In this document: positions 19,032 through 23,807 of the stretch, piece after piece | Layout: each line of letters starts with the position of its first letter | How positions within the stretch are numbered: the first letter of the stretch is position 1 | Assembly (NCBI GenBank): GCA_964437185.1 | Contig: CAYTFU010000010.1 | Coordinates: 1 to 23,807, forward strand | DNA: 23,807 nucleotides | Source: UBA10103 sp964437185 | GTDB taxonomy: Bacteria > Patescibacteriota > Minisyncoccia > Phycocordibacterales > UBA2100 | Reading direction: 5' to 3' | Program-made: the position numbers and the translations under genes | Notes under the pieces: model-generated | The model's input: only the letters and a program-made list of their open reading frames with translations | Database searches by the model: none | What the model was told of the DNA's origin: nothing

Positions 19032-19532
19032 ATGGGCGTACGGACACTGGTCAAGGTATCAGGGAGCCTTCTACAACACATACGCGTCTTCCAGCAGTTA
19101 AAAGAGATGAATCAGCACCATCATCTTACGATTTGCGTGGGAGGTGGGGAGCAAATAAACGACGCGTTTACCGCGCGCGGGAATCCGATTACGTTCGGTC
19201 CGTTCGATAGAGTGTGCCGGTGCGAAGGGGAGCGTGAACTTGTCGAAAAGGTTCTGCAAGACAATGCACGGCGATTCAGAGGTGAGCTCTCGGCGTATGG
19301 GATCGAGGCGAATGTCTTTATCCCAATCTTCAAGAAAGAGGTCGCGGGCATTCTGTGCAACGTGAATGCAGATTGGTTGCCGATTGTCTTCTACGACAAC
19401 TTCGACGAATTCCAGGTCTTCACGCTCACGAAAAATGTGGAGAGTAAACGGCTCTTCTATCGCGATATATGGCAGCGATGCGGAGGAGAAGGCTATCCGG
19501 AGAAGATTTCGGTCGTTGGCTTTGACCCGTGA
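19032..19532 (+). CDS. Amino-acid-kinase-superfamily-like protein
   Basis: A 166-residue protein whose N-terminal part resembles the amino-acid kinase fold (acetylglutamate, aspartate, UMP or glutamate-5 kinases): LVKVSGSLLQ matches the phosphate-binding first strand and loop, and LTICVGGGEQINDAF matches the VxGGGxxI/N segment. The later LTKNVESKRLFYRD could be the LT-x-V nucleotide-binding region. It is much shorter than active kinases (about 230-300 residues), so it may be a reduced enzyme or a binding protein. ATG 19032 has AAAGGA 7 bases upstream. Its control by a leader with Pro/Arg codons is notable because several amino-acid kinases act in Pro or Arg synthesis, but I cannot assign the substrate. 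Confidence 0.72.
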   Translation: MGVRTLVKVSGSLLQHIRVFQQLKEMNQHHHLTICVGGGEQINDAFTARGNPITFGPFDRVCRCEGERELVEKVLQDNARRFRGELSAYGIEANVFIPIFKKEVAGILCNVNADWLPIVFYDNFDEFQVFTLTKNVESKRLFYRDIWQRCGGEGYPEKISVVGFDP

Positions 19533-19541
19533 TAAGACTGG

Positions 19542-19573
19542 ACAGGGCGCACGCACATCCCCGTGCGCCCTGT
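19542..19573 (+). terminator. Terminator after the kinase-like gene
   Basis: ACAGGGCGCACG (19542-19553) and CGTGCGCCCTGT (19562-19573) form a perfect 12-bp stem, followed by TTACTACG. Confidence 0.82.
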
Positions 19574-19669
19574 TTACTACGCCCACGCGCATGCCCGAAA
19601 AGGGGAGATAGTAACTGCCCCAAAATTACACCACACCCTCTCCATTCCCGTGGGGTCTGACCCCATCTC

Positions 19670-19747
19670 CGCATGGAAGACATGGTCCTCGTCACTGCCA
19701 CCGGCTCCTGCAATCTCACGCAATTCCTCAAACAATTCATACAGTAA
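19670..19747 (+). pseudogene. Fragment related to the C-terminus of the M24 peptidase
   Basis: The frame reads RMEDMVLVTATGSCNLTQFL, then KQFIQ and stop. The M24 gene ends RMEDMVLVTASGPRNLTQFS, then KQFI and stop. The first 26 bases are identical (19670-19695 and 17964-17989); the rest has diverged to roughly three quarters identity. Immediately before it is TGGGGTCTGACCCCA (about 19650-19664), a perfect palindrome around one base. It has no start and is too short to be functional, so it is a remnant of a second M24 gene or of a displaced 3' end. Confidence 0.75.
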
Positions 19748-19855
19748 GGAGAAAGCAGGCCTGAGACGTCACCCCGCCCTTCTTTCTTGTTTTATTGTGC
19801 AACAGGAGTACTGTTTTTGTGAGCCCGCCCATTTCCTTGGTTAATAAGCCTGAGT
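19748..19855. other. Short intergenic region before the RloC-like gene
   Basis: TTGTGA (about 19818) and TTAATAA (about 19840) could be the promoter of the next gene. Base composition becomes AT-richer from here, in line with transfer of the downstream gene. Confidence 0.4.
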
Positions 19856-22117
19856 ATGAAAATCACTCGCATAACGAGAATCAAAAAAACTGGCATACTC
19901 CAAGACCTTAACTGGACGCATCTACATACTACGTCCGACAAAGAAGGAGACTTGAATTTTAACGAAATAAATTTAGTTTTTGGATGGAACGGGACAGGGA
20001 AGACAACTTTGTCTCGCGTACTTAGGAATTTTGAAATGGGCGAGGTATGCCAGAGACTTAAAAAATATCCCGACAGTGAATGTGAAATTGATATCGAAGG
20101 AGGAGAAAAGCTCACCCTAGAAAATTTATCGGAAAAGAAAAACATCAGAGTTTTTAATAAAGATTTCGTAAGCGAAACAATTTTCCGCGAAGATGACGAG
20201 GCTGGCGGTGTAGCCCCCATTTATTATGTTGGCTCCACGGAAGTTGAGCTTGCAAAAGAGCGCAAAGAAAGAGATGAGAAGAAAGAAACTCTACAGAAAG
20301 CTAAAGTTGATCTAGATAAAAAAGAGAGTCGGCTTGAAAAATATTCTACCGAGCTTGCGAAGACCATCAAGAATCTCCTCTTAGGTGTAAAATCTTTTCA
20401 GAATTATCGACAGCCAAATTTTCTGTCAAGTTTTGAACGAATCAAAAAGGGAATCAATGGCGGAACCCTGACTTTAGAAGGTTTGAAATTGGAGGAGTCC
20501 AAGTTCAAAGAGAGACTACAAACTGTCAAAAACACAGAACTCTTACAGCCGTGGATAGTAGAAGTCAAAAACGTTGTGAATACGATAACGGAAGATTACT
20601 TTTCACGTCTAAATACAGTACTCAATCAGAAAGTTTCCGTACAAAGTACGATCCAAAAGCTAACTAAAGATTGGGAATTAAGTGATTGGGTGCAAAAAGG
20701 TATACCGCTACATAAAGACCGCAAAAGCGAAAGATGCGAATTTTGTAATCAGCCACTACCAACAGAGCGGTTAGCGGATTTAGAAAAGCATTTTAATAAA
20801 GATTACACGGGGCTTAGCGGACGAGTCGAGGGTGAGCTGATTGCGCTTCGTAAACTTAAAATTAACGAGTTAGAAAAAATACCGACAACAGAAATAAAAC
20901 AGTTAGCAGAAAGTGCAAACCAGTTAATAAGTAGAGTTGAGGAAAAAATAATCGAAAAAGGGAAGAATCTTTTGTCGGTGGTTTCTATCCCATCTGATAT
21001 CGAGAAGTCCTGCATAGAAGAGGGCAAAAAGATATATGCTAGTGCGGCCGAGATTTTGACTTCGATTGATAAATCTGCCTCTTCTCTTGAAGATTCGACA
21101 ATCGCCGATAACTATGAGAACTACCAGACATTTGCACGCGACGTAAAAGAAAGCAAGGAAAGGATTGATAATTTAAATATTGAAATAAATGAATTGGAAA
21201 CTAAAATCAAGAGCTCGGAACGAAAAATAAGAGACTCCGCGCTTCCTGCTACTTTAATCAATGCTGACCTCGTTCGTTTTTTGGGCCATTCTGAGTTGAA
21301 ATTTGAGGATAGAAAAGATATTCACGGGGCGGATTCTTATGAAATAAGACGAGGTGATGAGCTTGCTTATAACCTCAGCGAGGGGGAGAAAACCGCCATC
21401 TCGTTAATTTACTTTATAAGAAAACTGAGGGAAGAGGGGTTTTCGTCTAAAGACGGGGTTATCTATATCGACGACCCAGTTTCCAGCCTAGACTCACAAT
21501 TTCTTTTTAGTGCTCACGCTTATATCACCTCAGCGATTGAAGACGAGTCATCAGGAGAAATTACCGTCGGGCAATTCTTTCTCTCCACCCACAACTACGA
21601 TTTTTTCAACCTCTTCAAGAAAAGGTACCAATCGAGAATAAATAATAAGAAGATCGGGCTTTATATGCTCAAAATCAATCTTGATTCTGCAAGTAAGCGA
21701 GCGGCGAATATCTACGAGCTAGATCCTTTGTTAAGGGATTTTGATTCAGACTATCAATATTTATATAAGCTGATGATTGACTTCGAGAAGGAAAGGCCAG
21801 AAGGACGCTCTAGCTTAAGCTTTATTTACCCATATCCGAATATAGCCCGGAGAACCTTAGAAACATTTCTCAGTTTCAAATTTCCCAGCCAAAGGAATTA
21901 TCGTTCCAAGCTAGCCGCCACAAAGGTTGATCCTGAGCTGCAAGAGTCAGTTTACAGATTCACAAACCTCAAGTCTCACGGAACTATGAGGGAAATCGAA
22001 GGTTTTACGGCAGAAATTCTCGAACCAACAGCGAAGGATCAAGTGCTAAATGTGCTAAAAGTCATGCGTGAAGTCGATGGCGGTCATTGTGCGGATATGG
22101 AGAAACTAATCACATAG
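19856..22117 (+). CDS. rloC: RloC/PrrC-like anticodon nuclease (AAA_13-type ATPase with zinc hook)
   Basis: A 753-residue ABC-type ATPase with Walker A GWNGTGKT (residues 43-50), signature LSEGEKTA (about 506-513), Walker B VIYIDDP (535-541), D-loop SSLDS, and STHNYDFF. Between the halves is a coiled coil with CEFC (294-297), the zinc hook of RloC, absent from shorter PrrC. NIRVFNKDFV and the GEKTAISLIYF region are typical of this family. The C-terminal domain has R665-R666-x-x-E669 and H708 (LKSHGTM), matching the Arg/Glu/His triad of anticodon nucleases, which cut tRNA in the anticodon loop during phage or DNA stress. The gene is AT-richer than its neighbours and not beside restriction genes, suggesting acquisition. 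The tRNA target is unknown. Confidence 0.87.
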   Translation: MKITRITRIKKTGILQDLNWTHLHTTSDKEGDLNFNEINLVFGWNGTGKTTLSRVLRNFEMGEVCQRLKKYPDSECEIDIEGGEKLTLENLSEKKNIRVFNKDFVSETIFREDDEAGGVAPIYYVGSTEVELAKERKERDEKKETLQKAKVDLDKKESRLEKYSTELAKTIKNLLLGVKSFQNYRQPNFLSSFERIKKGINGGTLTLEGLKLEESKFKERLQTVKNTELLQPWIVEVKNVVNTITEDYFSRLNTVLNQKVSVQSTIQKLTKDWELSDWVQKGIPLHKDRKSERCEFCNQPLPTERLADLEKHFNKDYTGLSGRVEGELIALRKLKINELEKIPTTEIKQLAESANQLISRVEEKIIEKGKNLLSVVSIPSDIEKSCIEEGKKIYASAAEILTSIDKSASSLEDSTIADNYENYQTFARDVKESKERIDNLNIEINELETKIKSSERKIRDSALPATLINADLVRFLGHSELKFEDRKDIHGADSYEIRRGDELAYNLSEGEKTAISLIYFIRKLREEGFSSKDGVIYIDDPVSSLDSQFLFSAHAYITSAIEDESSGEITVGQFFLSTHNYDFFNLFKKRYQSRINNKKIGLYMLKINLDSASKRAANIYELDPLLRDFDSDYQYLYKLMIDFEKERPEGRSSLSFIYPYPNIARRTLETFLSFKFPSQRNYRSKLAATKVDPELQESVYRFTNLKSHGTMREIEGFTAEILEPTAKDQVLNVLKVMREVDGGHCADMEKLIT

Positions 22118-22366
22118 GAATAAGACGTGAGGTATCACTCCCCAAGACCCTCATTTACTAGGTTTACAGGGCAGCTGCACAACCTCAGATACATATGGCA
22201 CTTCTCGTAATTGAGGAGACATGCGGCAATTCAATATATTGAGGGGCACGAGAGGGTAGTTGAGCACGCGTTGCTTCATAGTATTTTTCCCCAAATCCTG
22301 CTACGATATGCCCCCGAGGCTACAAAATAGACGTAAGATTGACGTAGGTCTAGCGTCGATATCTAT

Positions 22367-22720
22367 ATGAAAAAAGAGCAACAAATAAGGGAATATAGAG
22401 CCAAGCTCCCCGACAGAGTGAACGTAAGCATCAAAAATGAGGATGGAAGTTTTTGGGCAAAAATCACCACGTCCGACGGGCAGCTCTCTAATTGCTACAC
22501 GCAAGCGGATACTATTTCGGAACTCGTTGTGATGATAAACGATGCGGTGCAAACTCATTTTGAAGTACCGGAAAAAATCAGGGAGCAGGTCGGTTTCTAT
22601 GTACCAATGGAAGAAAACCACCTCCGTTGGGAGGCGATGTTCAACCAATTGTCCGCGATGCAAAGCAAAGGAGGAAAGAAAACAACTCTTGCTCTTCGGA
22701 AGCCTGAATTGGTGGGTTAA
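22367..22720 (+). CDS. hicB: HicB-like antitoxin
   Basis: A 117-residue protein with the HicB partial RNase H-like core: RVNVSIKNEDGSFWAKITTS, then QLSNCYTQADTISELVVMIN and DAVQTHFEVPEKI. This is the layout in which a short beta-sheet is followed by a helix packing on the toxin. The C-terminal part lacks an obvious helix-turn-helix, so DNA binding is not evident. The toxin gene follows after 8 bases. TTGACG (about 22339-22344) may be its -35 box. Confidence is moderate because HicB proteins are diverse. Confidence 0.75.
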   Translation: MKKEQQIREYRAKLPDRVNVSIKNEDGSFWAKITTSDGQLSNCYTQADTISELVVMINDAVQTHFEVPEKIREQVGFYVPMEENHLRWEAMFNQLSAMQSKGGKKTTLALRKPELVG

Positions 22721-22728
22721 AGACTTTT

Positions 22729-22992
22729 GTGGCTAAGCCTTCGGGCAGCAAGCCCAAACTTGCTAACTGTAAGCCGGAAGACGTTTGGCAAGCGCTCAAG
22801 AAGATCGGTGGTTTTAAGGATAAGGAGGGTGCAAGGCACAACAAAGTGGAGCATATAGCTACGGGGCATTGCTCTGAAATCCCTCGGCACTCCCCCATAA
22901 ATAGAGCTTTGCTGAAAGATTTTGTGGAGGACTATTTGGTCGGGAAATGTGGACTCAAGGAAGCCGAGGTGTATGGGCACCTTCGATGCTAA
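22729..22992 (+). CDS. hicA: HicA-like toxin (YcfA family)
   Basis: An 87-residue protein with the double-stranded-RNA-binding-like fold pattern of HicA: PEDVWQALKKIGGFKDKEGARHNKVEH, then a TGH turn and SEIPRHSPINRALLKDFVED. The His in GARHNK occupies the place of the catalytic His in GSHH-type motifs, although the usual Ser/Gly-His spacing is changed. Translation likely starts at GTG 22729, 8 bases past the antitoxin stop. The order antitoxin-then-toxin is the reverse of most hicAB pairs. HicA toxins cleave mRNA and tmRNA. Confidence 0.72.
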   Translation: MAKPSGSKPKLANCKPEDVWQALKKIGGFKDKEGARHNKVEHIATGHCSEIPRHSPINRALLKDFVEDYLVGKCGLKEAEVYGHLRC

Positions 22993-23068
22993 TGGGTGTA
23001 AGTTGCTTATGTGCCCGGGAAGTTTTGCCTAGTACAGCCTATGCACAGGATATACACGGTCATCTGAT
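22993..23068. other. Short intergenic region
   Basis: No gene seen between the HicA-like stop and the rRNA promoter. Confidence 0.6.
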
Positions 23069-23097
23069 TTGACAGGGGGTGGAAGGTCGCCTATACT
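23069..23097 (+). promoter_or_regulatory. rRNA operon promoter (near-perfect consensus)
   Basis: TTGACA (23069-23074), 17-base spacer and TATACT (23092-23097). This is the best promoter match in the window and points to the 16S gene at about 23753. The predicted start is about 23104. Confidence 0.9.
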
Positions 23098-23103
23098 CTT
23101 CCG

Positions 23104-23752
23104 ACCATCGCTCCTGCGCTGGCCCCCGATACTTCACGTAGTGAAGAGAGGTGGGCATGGCTTGTCGTGTAACGAAAGGCGGAGTGATGCAACCGAAATT
23201 CTTGTATGAAAGTCTTCGGAAGAACTTTGAAAACTGAATATCTAGTTCGTATCGAAATGCTGCTTGTGCCACGACGCTTCGCGTCGGGGTATAGCAAAAT
23301 TAGGTGCGAATAGCAAAACCAAATTAAGATGGAAGTAAAATTCCATCTTGGTAAGTAAACCCCGTAGTAGAAATTAATATTTTCACTACAGGGTAAACAC
23401 ACCCTTCGACATTCGCCAAAAGCGAATGCTCAGGGTAAACACACAAGCAAGCAAACCTCCACACAAGAGATTGTGTGAGGGCAAGATGAAACAACGGTCG
23501 TGAAGTTCTAGGAGGATTTCATGATCGAGGAATAGGTCAGTTAATGGGATAAAAGTATCCTGCTCCGCCACGTCAAACGTGGCTTCGCAGGATCCGTACA
23601 CACGCAGTAGCGTGTGTCGGACATTCTTTTGTTCCGTCCATCCAATACAGAGCAATTAAAATTCTCTTATCGTGCATGAGCGAGGGTACGAAGCTGGCGC
23701 TAAGCGTCTTCGATCGCCCAAGTGACAACACGAGGAATGGTGTAATAGCCAT
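23104..23752 (+). ncRNA. rRNA operon leader, ~650 nt, with tandem hairpins
   Basis: The leader contains many independent hairpins, including CGACGC/GCGTCG (23272-23286), AAGATGGAA/TTCCATCTT (23326-23349), CATTCGC/GCGAATG (23410-23428), CACACAA/TTGTGTG (23460-23477), a nested ATCCTGC/GCAGGAT (23557-23593) enclosing GCCACGT/ACGTGGC, and ACACACG/CGTGTGT (23598-23617). CTTTGAAAACTGAATA (23225-23240) resembles the boxA region of Gram-positive rRNA leaders. No tRNA or credible protein gene is seen. The regions around the hairpins probably serve antitermination and 16S 5' processing. Confidence 0.7.
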
Positions 23753-23807
23753 TTTTACTGAGAGTTTGATCCTAGCTCAGGGTGAACGCTGGCGGTATGG
23801 ATAAGGC
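23753..23807 (+). rRNA. rrs: 16S ribosomal RNA, 5' end (partial)
   Basis: AGAGTTTGATCCTAGCTCAG at 23761 is the universal 16S 5' sequence, followed by GGTGAACGCTGGCGG. The gene runs off the window end. The 5' boundary is estimated from E. coli numbering. Confidence 0.97.

Noticed and set aside
1..23807. tRNA genes
   Set aside because: I looked for T-loop (GGTTCGA) and acceptor patterns in the intergenic regions and rRNA spacer and saw none; a covariance search would be needed to be certain.

Overview
The window looks like a piece of a small Patescibacteria (CPR) genome, probably of the Parcubacteria/Paceibacteria group. This rests on the truncated-looking rRNA ends, compact gene order, short accessory proteins, a winged-helix/Cas2-like protein of the type common in that group, and many genes whose start codon lies 5-7 bases after a -10 box. 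TGA is read as stop. The lineage is an inference. The window starts in the 3' end of a 23S rRNA gene and ends in the first ~50 bases of a 16S gene on the same strand. If the assembly is correct, the genome carries at least two rRNA operons.

Layout. 1-492: 23S 3' end, 5S, terminator. 509-8981: housekeeping and cell-envelope block: membrane-anchored protein, rodA, a GT4 glycosyltransferase (minus), a polyprenyl sugar-phosphate transferase, an NAD-dependent sugar epimerase, folD, secD and secF. 8999-9652: a PaaX/Cas2-like gene whose two ends coincide with two 48-bp near-identical repeats built on a palindrome. 9676-16450: an array of short, mostly unrecognised genes in at least eight separate transcription units, interrupted by a RelB/RelE-type toxin-antitoxin pair. 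16487-18624: glutamine amidotransferase, M24 metallopeptidase, unknown protein. 18844-19573: another attenuated gene, an amino-acid-kinase-like protein. 19670-19747: a fragment related to the M24 gene's 3' end. 19856-22117: an RloC-like anticodon nuclease. 22367-22992: a HicB/HicA-like pair. 23069 onwards: consensus rRNA promoter, a ~650-nt hairpin-rich leader, and the 16S start.

The most striking content is the regulation of the small-gene array. Five units begin with a promoter, then a short ORF starting at or near the transcription start with a run of one kind of amino acid (Tyr, Phe, Leu, Val/Ile/Leu, and a weaker Pro case). An intrinsic terminator follows whose 5' arm can instead pair with a segment inside the leader ORF, 3-6 codons past the run. 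That is the layout of ribosome-mediated attenuation. A sixth unit has a T-box-type motif followed by a terminator. All these leaders also carry a boxA-like TCTTT motif between the attenuator and the structural gene's ribosome binding site. The controlled genes are not recognisable biosynthesis or tRNA-synthetase genes. They are short proteins, three of which share an N-terminal pattern suggesting a common family. I infer an amino-acid or charged-tRNA starvation regulon of unknown output. An anticodon nuclease and two toxin-antitoxin loci, all connected to translation, lie nearby, but a functional link is only a guess.
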